Assembly: GCF_024757985.1 (NCBI RefSeq)
Contig: NZ_CP103289.1
Span: 310,001-374,000, forward strand
DNA: 64,000 nucleotides
Direction: 5' to 3'
DNA from: Cellulomonas sp. NS3
GTDB taxonomy: Bacteria; Actinomycetota; Actinomycetes; Actinomycetales; Cellulomonadaceae
The notes under the pieces were generated by a model, which was not told the origin of the DNA, searched no databases, and saw nothing but the letters and a program-made list of their open reading frames with translations. Every line of letters starts with the position of its first letter. The stretch's first letter is position 1. The position numbers were made by a program, and so were the translations under genes. Positions 36,404-44,171 of this stretch are shown here, piece after piece.

Positions 36404-37353
36404 GCGGTCACCTCGGGTGACGGGGAGTCGGTCGGTCGGCTGGGGGTGGGCGGTACCGCGAGCTCGGGCTCCGGCGCGGCCCGTGCGCGCACGAGTGCGG
36501 CGACGAGTCCGGCCGGGGTCTGCTCCTCGGCGACCGCGTCGACGCGCAGCCCGAGGCGCGCCGCCTCGGCGGCGGTCGACGGGCCGATGCAGCAGACGAG
36601 CGTGTCGGCGGGCGGCTCACCGAGCAGGTCGAGGAGGTTCCGGGCGGTGCTGCCGGACGTCAGCAGCACCGCGCCGAGCCGCCCGGCGGTCCAGTCCTCG
36701 TGCACCCCGGGGTCGGGGTCCGGCCCGCGCACCGTCCGGTACGCGACGACGTCGTCGACCTCCCACCCGCGGGCACGGAGCCCGGTCGTGAGCGTCGGTG
36801 CGGCGAGGTCGGCGTGCGGGACGAGCACGCGCCCGGGGTCGTGCTCGGCGGCGTGCGGCTCGGAGGAGCCGCCGTCACCCGGGTCGCCGGCCGGCGGCAG
36901 GGCCGGCCAGACGGCAAGCAGCGTCGCGGCCGACGAGGAGCCCGACGGCACGAGGTCCACCTCGACGCCCTCGGCGCGCAGCGCCCGCGCGGTGGCGGGC
37001 CCGACGGCGGCGACGCGCGTGCCCTGCACGAGCTCGGCGAGCGGCGTCCCGACCTCCTCCGCGCGGTCCACGAGCACCGGCACGGCCGCCGCGCTCGTGA
37101 TCGCGAGCCACGTGTACCAGCGCGAGCCGAGCGCGAGCAGCAGGTCGTCGAGCTCGGTCGGGTCCTCGGGCGGGACGGTCTGGATCAGCGCGACCGGCAC
37201 GGGCCCGGCGCCCGCGGCCCGCAGCGCGATGACGAGCGGGTCGGCGCCGTCGTCCGCGCGCGGCACGAGCACCCGGACGCCCGCGAGGGGTCCGGCGAGG
37301 CGCGCCGGGTCGACGTCGGAGCGCAGGACCCCGTCGGGGATGCGGCCCGGCAT
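36400..37353 (-). CDS. hemD: Uroporphyrinogen-III synthase
   Basis: The 317-residue protein has the two-lobed HemD architecture; sequence is poorly conserved in this family, but [17 protein letters not shown] and [33 protein letters not shown] are diagnostic. It cyclises hydroxymethylbilane with inversion of ring D. Starts at an ATG sharing one base with the hemC stop (TGATG). A Pro/Asp-rich insert (about 155-175) separates the lobes. Confidence 0.9.
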   Translation of the reverse strand: MPGRIPDGVLRSDVDPARLAGPLAGVRVLVPRADDGADPLVIALRAAGAGPVPVALIQTVPPEDPTELDDLLLALGSRWYTWLAITSAAAVPVLVDRAEEVGTPLAELVQGTRVAAVGPATARALRAEGVEVDLVPSGSSSAATLLAVWPALPPAGDPGDGGSSEPHAAEHDPGRVLVPHADLAAPTLTTGLRARGWEVDDVVAYRTVRGPDPDPGVHEDWTAGRLGAVLLTSGSTARNLLDLLGEPPADTLVCCIGPSTAAEAARLGLRVDAVAEEQTPAGLVAALVRARAAPEPELAVPPTPSRPTDSPSPEVTA

Positions 37354-38426
37354 CAGCGGGGACCGAGCTCGGCGAGGCCGGCCGCGCCCGCGTCCAGGAG
37401 CTCCTCCGCGAGCGTGCGGCCCAGCGTCTCCGCGGCGGCGTGGCGCTCGGGGTCGACGTGCCCGACGAGGCGCCCGGTGCCGCGCGGGTCCGCCGGCACG
37501 TCGGTCACCGAGTCGACGGTGGGCGACTCCGGCGCGAGCGTGGCGCGGGCCGAGCGGCGCAGCTGCTGCGAGCCGTCGGTGCGGACCACGACCGCGTCGA
37601 GCGTGAGCACGTGACCGGGCGCACCGTCGAGCCGCGCGTCGGCCGCGGCCGGGTCGTCCGTCGGGGCGGCGTCGAGGCGGGCCAGCGCGCCGACGGGGGC
37701 CGCGCAGCCGGCCTCGAGGTGCCCGAGCAGCGCACGCTCGGCGGCGACCGCGAGGCGCGAGGCCGGGTCGTCGAGCGCGGCGAGCGCGGCGGCGAGCTGC
37801 GGGTCGGTGACGCCCGCGCGGACCTCCACGGCGAGCGCGCCCTGCCCCGCGGCCGAGGTCATGACGGCGGGGTCGAGCTCCTGCGTGACCGCGTCGAGCC
37901 GGCCGAGACGGGCGAGCCCGGCGCGCGCGAGCACGACCGCGTCGAGGTCGCCGGGGGCGACGCGGCGCAGGCGGGTGTCGACGTTGCCGCGGATGTCGAC
38001 GACGTCGAGGTCCGGCCGGGCGGCCCGGAGCTGCGCGGCGCGGCGCGGGGACCCGGTGCCGACGCGTGCGCCGGGCGGCAGCGTCGCGAGCGTCCACCCC
38101 TCGCGCGCGCACAGCACGTCGCGCGGGTCCTCGCGGGGCGGGACCGCGCCGAGCACGAGCCCGTCGGCCGGGCCGGTCGGGAGGTCCTTGAGCGAGTGGA
38201 CGGCGACGTCGCACCGGTCGTCCAGCAGCGCGTCGCGCAGCGCGGTGACGAAGACGCCCGTCCCGCCGAGCGTCGCGAGCGAGCCGGTGAGCCGGTCGCC
38301 CTCCGTGCGGACGTGCACGATCTCGACGTCGAAGCCGCCGAGCCGGGCCAGCGCGTCGGCGACGTGCCCGGTCTGGGTCAGCGCCAGGGTGCTCGCGCGC
38401 GTGCCGATACGAACGGTCGAGGGCAT
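37353..38426 (-). CDS. hemC: Porphobilinogen deaminase (hydroxymethylbilane synthase)
   Basis: The 357-residue enzyme polymerises four porphobilinogens. Conserved: RIGTRASTLALTQT at the N-terminus, HSLKDLPT, GTGSPRRAAQL, DIRGNVDTRL and the dipyrromethane-binding Cys in LEAGCAAPVGA. GGAG precedes the ATG at 38426. First gene of the hemC-hemD-hemB-hemL run; separated from hemY by 160 bp. Confidence 0.95.
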   Translation of the reverse strand: MPSTVRIGTRASTLALTQTGHVADALARLGGFDVEIVHVRTEGDRLTGSLATLGGTGVFVTALRDALLDDRCDVAVHSLKDLPTGPADGLVLGAVPPREDPRDVLCAREGWTLATLPPGARVGTGSPRRAAQLRAARPDLDVVDIRGNVDTRLRRVAPGDLDAVVLARAGLARLGRLDAVTQELDPAVMTSAAGQGALAVEVRAGVTDPQLAAALAALDDPASRLAVAAERALLGHLEAGCAAPVGALARLDAAPTDDPAAADARLDGAPGHVLTLDAVVVRTDGSQQLRRSARATLAPESPTVDSVTDVPADPRGTGRLVGHVDPERHAAAETLGRTLAEELLDAGAAGLAELGPR

Positions 38427-38533
38427 GGCTCCAGTGTCGTCCACCCGGCGGGGGTTGTCGAAAAGTGGGGGCGACCGTGCGCTGCCGGCGAAATCCCGCG
38501 GGGCCGTCGCCGCATTTTCGCGAGAAATGTGAC

Positions 38534-38559
38534 CTGTTCCTGACCCACTGTCAGAACAG
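38534..38559 (-). terminator. Hairpin between hemY and hemC (terminator or operator)
   Basis: CTGTTC-TGAC and GTCA-GAACAG arms pair over ten bases with a single bulge and the loop CCACT. On the minus strand it lies 28 bases after the hemY stop and is followed by CATTTCTC, so it may end the hemE-hemY transcript; it is also positioned to act on the hemC promoter. Confidence 0.45.
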
Positions 38560-38586
38560 TTCCCGTCGACGCCAGTGTGGCACGCG

Positions 38587-40269
38587 TCACGCCTTTTCGG
38601 TGATCCCATTCCCCAGCAGCGACCGCGCGGCGCGCCGGGCGTCCGGCACGACCGACGCCAGCCCGTTCCCGGCGACCCACGCCCCGCACACCGCGACCCC
38701 CGGCAGGCCCTCGACGGCGGTCCGGACGCGCGCGACGACGTCCCGGTGCGCCGCGCTCGGCCGCGGCAACGACTGCGACCACGCGACCCGGGCCGTGCCC
38801 CGCACCTGCTCGGGTCGCAGCGGCACCCCGAGCAGCGTCGAGGCGTCGCGCAGCGCGAGGGCGGCGAGCGCGGCGGGGTCGAGATCACGGGGGTCGTCGG
38901 CCAGGGGCCCGGTTGTGCGGTCGGCGACCCCGTAGGACAGCCGCACGACGTGGCGCCCGGGACCCGCCGCGCGCGCGACCCACACCCACTTCGCGGACGC
39001 GTGCGTGAGCGCCTTCGCGCGCACACCGGGCACGTCGGGCGTCACCAGCACGCCCGTGCCGCGCGGCGCGGCGTCGAGCTCCGGGGCGTCCAGCACGAGC
39101 GTCGCGAGCACCACGTCGGCGCCCGCGTCCGGCCGGTGGCCCGCGAGCTCCGGCGCCAGGCCGGCTGCGAGCAGCTCGGGGCCGGCGGGCGTCGCGAGCA
39201 CGAGCCGGGCGGTGCTCACCGGCGGCTCCCCGCGGAGCGCGACCTCGAAGCAGGTCCCCCCGGAGCCGGCACCCGTGGTCTTTCCGGCGTCGGAGGCGTC
39301 GTCCGTGGCGGCTGCGCCGGAGCCGGCCGCGCGTCGCTGCGCGACCGGCGGGTCCTGGCCGTGCGCGTCGGCGCCGGTGGGCCCGTCGCCCCCCGCGCCG
39401 GCCCGCCGCACCGCCGTCACGTCCGCCCCCGTCCGCACGACCCCACCGTGCGCGACGACCTCCGCGACGAGCGCGTCGACGAGCACGTGCATGCCGCCGT
39501 CGAACGACGCGACCGCCGACCCGGCCGGTGCCAGGGCGCGCAGCCGCCGCACCGCGCCCCCGAGCGACCCCTCGCGGGCGAGGGCCGCACGCAGCCCGGG
39601 CGACGCGGAGTCGGCCGCGAGGTCGTCGGGGTCGGCCGCCATGACGCCGGCGACGACGGGGCGCACGAGGCGGTCGAGCACGCGCCGCCCGAACCGCGCC
39701 CGCACGAGGGCGCCGAGGGTGGCGGCGTCGCCCCGGGGCGCCCACCAGGCGGGCAGGACCCGGTCGAGGCTCGCCCGCAGGGCGCCCGCCCGCCCGATCG
39801 TGCGGCGCACGTCCTCGGCCCACGGGTCGGCCGGGATGCCGAGGTGCCCCGCACGCGGCAGCGGGCCGGCGAGCCCCGGGAGCTGCACCCACGCACCGAG
39901 CGGCTCCGGGAGGACGACGCGCGACGTCAGCCCGAGCTCGGCGGCGAGCTCGGCGACCGTCCCGCCGCGCGTCGCGAACGACTCGGCGCCGGTGTCGAGC
40001 ACGAGCCCCGCGACCTCGTGCGCGCCCACCGCGCCGCCGGGTGCCGGCCCTCGCTCCAGGACCAGCACCGCGACCCCGGCGCGCGCGAGCTCACGTGCGG
40101 CGACCAGCCCCGCCACGCCCCCGCCGACGACGACGGCGCCCCAGGTCGGGGGAGGCGCCCCGGAGCCGTCGTCGGCTGCGTGCGCGGCGGCGGGACGCGG
40201 GCCGGTGACCGCCCCGGGCTCACCGGCGACGTCCCCGTGCCCGGTCCCCGCCGACCCGTCGCGCCGCAC
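38587..40269 (-). CDS. hemY: HemY/CgoX-type coproporphyrinogen III (protoporphyrinogen) oxidase
   Basis: The 560-residue FAD enzyme shows the dinucleotide motif VVVGGGVAGLVAARELARAG (about 45-65), VLERGPAPGGAVGAHEVAGL and DTGAESFATRG of the HemG/HemY family, and a C-terminal GVAVCGAWVAGNGLASVV FAD motif. In actinobacteria this enzyme normally oxidises coproporphyrinogen (CgoX). An insert at about 300-345 rich in Gly/Ala/Asp makes it longer than usual. GTG start preceded by GAGGGG, 11 bases after the hemE stop. Confidence 0.9.
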   Translation of the reverse strand: MRRDGSAGTGHGDVAGEPGAVTGPRPAAAHAADDGSGAPPPTWGAVVVGGGVAGLVAARELARAGVAVLVLERGPAPGGAVGAHEVAGLVLDTGAESFATRGGTVAELAAELGLTSRVVLPEPLGAWVQLPGLAGPLPRAGHLGIPADPWAEDVRRTIGRAGALRASLDRVLPAWWAPRGDAATLGALVRARFGRRVLDRLVRPVVAGVMAADPDDLAADSASPGLRAALAREGSLGGAVRRLRALAPAGSAVASFDGGMHVLVDALVAEVVAHGGVVRTGADVTAVRRAGAGGDGPTGADAHGQDPPVAQRRAAGSGAAATDDASDAGKTTGAGSGGTCFEVALRGEPPVSTARLVLATPAGPELLAAGLAPELAGHRPDAGADVVLATLVLDAPELDAAPRGTGVLVTPDVPGVRAKALTHASAKWVWVARAAGPGRHVVRLSYGVADRTTGPLADDPRDLDPAALAALALRDASTLLGVPLRPEQVRGTARVAWSQSLPRPSAAHRDVVARVRTAVEGLPGVAVCGAWVAGNGLASVVPDARRAARSLLGNGITEKA

Positions 40270-40280
40270 GACGACGCCCC

Positions 40281-41345
40281 TCAGAGGGAGTGCACGAGCT
40301 CGACGACCCGGGTCAGCACGTCCGGGTCCGTCTCGGGCGGCACGCCGTGGCCGAGGTTGACGACGTGCGCGGGCGCGACGGACCCGCGGGCGACGACGTC
40401 CCGCACGTGCGCCTCGAGCACCGGCCACGGCGCGCCGAGCAGCGCGGGGTCGATGTTGCCCTGCAGCGGCGTGCGCCCGCCGAGCCGGCGGTTGGCCTCG
40501 TCGAGCGGGACCCGGTAGTCGACGCCGACGACGTCCGCGCCGACGTCCCGCATCGCCGCGAGCAGCTCGCCCGTCCCGGTCCCGAAGTGCACGGTCCGTA
40601 CGCCGAGCCCACCGACGTACGCGAGCGCGCGGGCCGACGACGGCGCGGCGTGCTGGGTGTAGTCGGCGAGCGAGAGCGATCCCGCCCACGAGTCGAAGAG
40701 CTGCGCGGCGCTGGCCCCGGCGAGAACCTGGGCCCGCAGGAACGCCCCCGTGACGTCCGCGGCCCACTCGGTGAGCTGGCGCCACGTGTCGGGGTCCGCG
40801 TGCATGAGCGTGCGCGCGCCGAGGTGGTCCCGCGACGGGCGGCCCTCGACGAGGTAGGCGGCGAGCGTGAACGGCGCGCCCGCGAAGCCGATGAGCGGCG
40901 TCGACCCGAGCTCGGCGACCGTCAGCGCCACGCCCTCGCTCACGGGCGCGAGCGCCTCGGCGGTCAGCGGACCGGCGTCGCGCAGCCGGGCGACGTCGTC
41001 GGCGGTCCGCACCGGCGAGCCGAGCACGGGCCCGACGCCGGGCTCGATGTCGACGTCGACCCCCGCGAGGCGCAGCGGCACCACGATGTCCGAGAAGAAG
41101 ATGCCCGCGTCGACGCCGTGCCGCCGGACCGGCTGCAGGGTGATCTCCGAGGCCAGCTCGGGCCGCAGGCACGCGTCGAGCATCGCGACGCCCTCCCGGA
41201 CCCGCAGGTACTCGGGCAGGGACCGGCCGGCCTGCCGCATGAACCACACCGGCAGCCGCTCGGGGCGGCGACCGGAGAATGCGCTCACGAGCGCGGAATT
41301 CGTGGTGCGGCCGTCCACGAGCGGGTGTGTCGAGGGGAGAGTCAC
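40281..41345 (-). CDS. hemE: Uroporphyrinogen decarboxylase
   Basis: The 354-residue enzyme makes coproporphyrinogen III. Seen: PVWFMRQAGRSLPEYL, FFSDIVVPLRLAGVDVDIEPGVGP, GFAGAPFTLAAYLVEG, FDSWAGSLS, LQGNIDPALL. The GTG at 41345 has GAGGGG directly abutting it, too close for a ribosome-binding site, so the mRNA may be leaderless. It diverges from hemA with 46 bp between starts. Confidence 0.93.
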   Translation of the reverse strand: MTLPSTHPLVDGRTTNSALVSAFSGRRPERLPVWFMRQAGRSLPEYLRVREGVAMLDACLRPELASEITLQPVRRHGVDAGIFFSDIVVPLRLAGVDVDIEPGVGPVLGSPVRTADDVARLRDAGPLTAEALAPVSEGVALTVAELGSTPLIGFAGAPFTLAAYLVEGRPSRDHLGARTLMHADPDTWRQLTEWAADVTGAFLRAQVLAGASAAQLFDSWAGSLSLADYTQHAAPSSARALAYVGGLGVRTVHFGTGTGELLAAMRDVGADVVGVDYRVPLDEANRRLGGRTPLQGNIDPALLGAPWPVLEAHVRDVVARGSVAPAHVVNLGHGVPPETDPDVLTRVVELVHSL

Positions 41346-41391
41346 CCCTCGATTGTGCCGGACATTCCCGAGGGTGATTCAATCGTGACTC
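41339..41391. promoter_or_regulatory. Overlapping divergent hemA/hemE promoters with inverted repeats
   Basis: The 46-bp gap is flanked by GAGTCAC (41339-41345) and its complement GTGACTC (41385-41391), with CGATTG (41350-41355) and CAATCG (41380-41385) nested inside. The hemE -10 is CACAAT (41352-41357, minus), the hemA -10 is TTCAAT (41378-41383); with 19-bp spacing each -35 (TTGAAT; TTGTGC) falls on the other's -10. The two polymerases would compete for one site. Confidence 0.5.
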
Positions 41392-42894
41392 GTGGTGCTG
41401 CTGTCATTGATCGCCAGCCACCACGACCTCGACCTCTCGGTGCTGGAACGGCTCTCAGCCGACACGCATGCGGTCGGACGCGAGATCGTGGCCGGCTGCC
41501 CCGCCGTGTCCGGTGCCGTCGTGCTCGCGACGTGCAACCGGTTCGAGCTGTACCTCGACGTCGACGACGCCGAGGCGCTCGACCACGCCCGGTCCGGTGC
41601 GGCGCGGGTCGTGGCGGCCCGCTCCGGCTACGCGCCCGAGCGCGTCGCGGGCCAGGTCCACGCCGCCACGGGCGCCGAGGTCGCCGAGCACCTGTTCTCC
41701 GTCGCGTCCGGCCTCGAGTCGATGGTCGTGGGGGAGCGCGAGATCGCCGGTCAGGTCCGCCGTGCGCTCACGGCGGCCCGGCGCGACGGCACCACGACCT
41801 CGGCGCTCGAGGCCCTCTTCCAGGCGGCCTCCCGCGCCTCCCGGGCGGTCGGTGCGACCACCGGGCTCGGCGCCGCCGGGCGGTCGGTCGTCTCGGTCGC
41901 GCTCGACCTCGTCGAGGACGGCCTGCCGGCCTGGCCCGACGTCCGGTGCGTGCTCATCGGCACCGGCTCCTACGCCGGCGCGAGCCTCGCCGCCCTCAAG
42001 GCGCGCGGGTGCGGCGAGGTCCGCGTGTACTCGGCGAGCGGCCGGGCACGCGCGTTCGCGACCGCCCGCGGCGTGCGCGCGGTGACGAGCCAGGACCTGC
42101 ACGACGAGCTCGCGGACGTCGACCTCGTCGTCGCGTGCAGCGGCGCGGCCGGGGCGGTCCTCGAGGTCGAGGCGCTCGCCGCCGCGCGGGCGGGCGTCGA
42201 CCGTCCGCTCGCCGTCGTCGACCTCGCGCTGCGGCACGACGTCGACCCCGGCGTGGGCGACCTGCCGGGCGTCCGCCTCGTGAGCCTGACCACCGTCGCC
42301 GAGTACGCGCCCGACGAGCACTCCGCCCCGGTCGAGGCCGCGCGCGCGATCGTCGAGCGGACCGCCGCGGAGTTCGATGCCGAGCGGCGCGTGCGCGAGT
42401 GGAACCCCGCGGTCGTCGCGGAGCGCCGGCGCGTGCTCGGCGGGCTCGACCAGGCGCTCGTGGACGGCGCCGAGCAGGCCGAGGCGATGGCGGCGGCGTG
42501 GGCCCTGGCCCGGGCGGCGGTCCGGCTCGACGCGCGGTCGCGGTCGGTCGCCGCGGTGGAGCGGGCGGACGTGTCGGACCCTGCGGTGGTGTCGGACCCT
42601 GCGGTGGTGCCGGACCCGGCGGACGCCTCGCACCCGGCGTACCCGGCGGCCGGGACGGTGACCGACGACGGCGAGCCCGACGTCGCGCCCTACGTGGCGG
42701 TCGCCCTCGACGAGCGGGCCGCGCGCTCGCTGCGCCGGCGGACCCGCGCCGCGCTGCACGGGCCGACCGTCCGCGCGCGCGAGGCCGCACGTGCGGGGGA
42801 CGAGGTGGCGTACCGGGCGGCGCTCGCCGAGCTCGCCGCGATCCCGGTGCCGGACGTGTCGGGGGTCTTCCGCCCGCAGGTGGCGTCGGCCTGA
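41392..42894 (+). CDS. hemA: Glutamyl-tRNA reductase
   Basis: The 500-residue enzyme reduces glutamyl-tRNA to glutamate-1-semialdehyde with NADPH. Nucleophile Cys48 in ATCNRFELYL, GLESMVVGEREIAGQVR, then the NADPH domain (IGTGSYAGASLAALKARG) and the C-terminal dimerisation helix. A variable Asp/Pro/Val-rich insert containing near-repeats (SDPAVVSDPAVVPDP) occurs near 400-415. Two consecutive GTGs (41392, 41395); no ribosome-binding site, probably leaderless. Confidence 0.94.
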   Translation: MVLLSLIASHHDLDLSVLERLSADTHAVGREIVAGCPAVSGAVVLATCNRFELYLDVDDAEALDHARSGAARVVAARSGYAPERVAGQVHAATGAEVAEHLFSVASGLESMVVGEREIAGQVRRALTAARRDGTTTSALEALFQAASRASRAVGATTGLGAAGRSVVSVALDLVEDGLPAWPDVRCVLIGTGSYAGASLAALKARGCGEVRVYSASGRARAFATARGVRAVTSQDLHDELADVDLVVACSGAAGAVLEVEALAAARAGVDRPLAVVDLALRHDVDPGVGDLPGVRLVSLTTVAEYAPDEHSAPVEAARAIVERTAAEFDAERRVREWNPAVVAERRRVLGGLDQALVDGAEQAEAMAAAWALARAAVRLDARSRSVAAVERADVSDPAVVSDPAVVPDPADASHPAYPAAGTVTDDGEPDVAPYVAVALDERAARSLRRRTRAALHGPTVRAREAARAGDEVAYRAALAELAAIPVPDVSGVFRPQVASA

Positions 42895-43030
42895 GCCGGA
42901 TGCCGGGTCGGAGCCGGTAGCCCGCGGAGCCGGTGCGCGCCCGGTGGGTTCCGGTGCCAGCCTGCGCGCGAGCCCTCCTGGCGACGTCCACGTACGGGTA
43001 CGTGAGTCGCGGGGTCCCGGACAACGAGGT

Positions 43031-43071
43031 GCGCGCCGGGCCTGAACGGGGGGGAGTCAGGCCCGGCGCGC
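43031..43071. terminator. Bidirectional terminator
   Basis: A 15-bp perfect stem (43031-43045 with 43057-43071; arm GCGCGCCGGGCCTGA) with an 11-base loop sits between the convergent hemA and the orphan gene at 43110. This is the strongest hairpin in the window. Confidence 0.7.
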
Positions 43072-43109
43072 GGTTCGGGGGTGCGGCGTGAGCCGCTAGA
43101 CGAACGCTC

Positions 43110-43961
43110 TCATGCCCACGCGCGCTGTGCGGGGCCGGGCGCCCAGGTCGCGGGGACGACCTGGTTTGTCTGGATATCTGTCAGTTCAGCAGCATAGACG
43201 ATCGCCTCGTAGACGCCAGCCTCGATGCGGTCGAGCCGCAGGCGCTCGGCGCGCTCGATGTCGTCGCCGAGGTGCGAGATGCGGGCGACGACGTAGCGCT
43301 GGGCGTCCTGCCACTGGTCGACGACGCGGACCTCGAGCCCGTTCCAGCGCGCCGTCAGGTCGAGCTCGAACAGCTCGCTGACGTCCTCGCGCGGGACCCG
43401 GCGGAACCAGCGGCCCGAGGGCGCCTGCTGGAAACCGGTCTCGGACAGCGGCGGGTTCGCGAGCGCCAGGGTGACCGTCCGGCCCTCGTCGATGACGTCG
43501 GCCTCGAGGTAGGCGCCGTGCCACTTGGCGACGGGGCCGACGCAGCGGGACAGCGACGCGAGCGCGGGGCGGTGGGCGCCGATCTGCGTGACGCTCCAGC
43601 CGGTGCCGACGTCGCCGTAGCGGCCGAGGAGGATCGAGGTGCCGTCCGCGAAGACGCGGACGAGCTCGGCGCCCGGGGGGATGCGGGAGTGGCGGAGCCA
43701 CCACAGCGGGACGATGTAGCCCGGCACGTCGCGGTACTGGAGCTGCGGCGAGGACTCGAACCGCAGGACGTCGATCGACGGTGCGTACGGGCTGAACGGC
43801 GTCCCCGGGTACCCGAGGCCGTGGACCTCGAAGAGCTGCGCGGGGGTCGTGGCGAACGCCACGTCGTCGGCGCGGACCACGTAGCCAGCCACCCGGTCGT
43901 GACCGACGCTCAGGTGAGCGCGAGTCAGTGCGGGGGTGATCGCCTTCTGCATGAGCGTCAC
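43110..43961 (-). CDS. Conserved-looking protein of unknown function with hem-like promoter
   Basis: The 283-residue soluble protein is rich in aromatic and acidic residues (VPGYIVPLWWLRHSRIPPGAEL, near 82-100; QVVPATWAPG near the end) without signal peptide or membrane segment. I do not recognise its family; no catalytic motif is obvious. The GTG at 43961 has GAGG at 8 bases; an ATG at 43952 is an alternative. Its promoter contains the same CACAATCG-TGACTC element as the hemA/hemE region, hinting at co-regulation. Confidence 0.65.
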   Translation of the reverse strand: MTLMQKAITPALTRAHLSVGHDRVAGYVVRADDVAFATTPAQLFEVHGLGYPGTPFSPYAPSIDVLRFESSPQLQYRDVPGYIVPLWWLRHSRIPPGAELVRVFADGTSILLGRYGDVGTGWSVTQIGAHRPALASLSRCVGPVAKWHGAYLEADVIDEGRTVTLALANPPLSETGFQQAPSGRWFRRVPREDVSELFELDLTARWNGLEVRVVDQWQDAQRYVVARISHLGDDIERAERLRLDRIEAGVYEAIVYAAELTDIQTNQVVPATWAPGPAQRAWA

Positions 43962-44015
43962 GTGGGCAACCTCGCCGAGAATCGGATGTAACCGGACGAA
44001 CCGGATCGAGTCACG

Positions 44016-44044
44016 ATTGTGCAGGCGAACCGGTCGGTTGTCCA
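44016..44044 (-). promoter_or_regulatory. Promoter of the 43.1-kb orphan gene
   Basis: On the minus strand TGGACA (44039-44044), a 17-bp spacer and CACAAT (44016-44021) form a near-consensus promoter. The 14 bases from the -10 onward (CACAATCGTGACTC) match the hemA start region at 12 consecutive positions and the hemE promoter with a 5-base insertion. Confidence 0.6.
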
Positions 44045-44122
44045 GGTTTCACCCATTCGCTCTAGCCCGTCAGATGGCGCTCAGCGGCGGGCTGTGTCCT
44101 CGCAGAACGGGTCGAACACCAG

Positions 44123-44138
44123 GTGAGAGGGCTCTCAC
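44123..44138. promoter_or_regulatory. Inverted repeat, possible operator
   Basis: GTGAGAG-GG-CTCTCAC is an exact 7-bp inverted repeat with a 2-base centre. It lies about 33 bases after the purB stop and about 160 bases upstream of the orphan gene start; a regulator site is more likely than a terminator because the loop would be too tight. Confidence 0.4.
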
Positions 44139-44171
44139 ATGCCCTGACCTGCGACGATGTCGACCGTTCGG

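Noticed and set aside
44123-44138. GTGAGAG repeat as purB terminator
   Set aside because: The two-base centre leaves no proper loop and no T-run follows; an operator is more likely.
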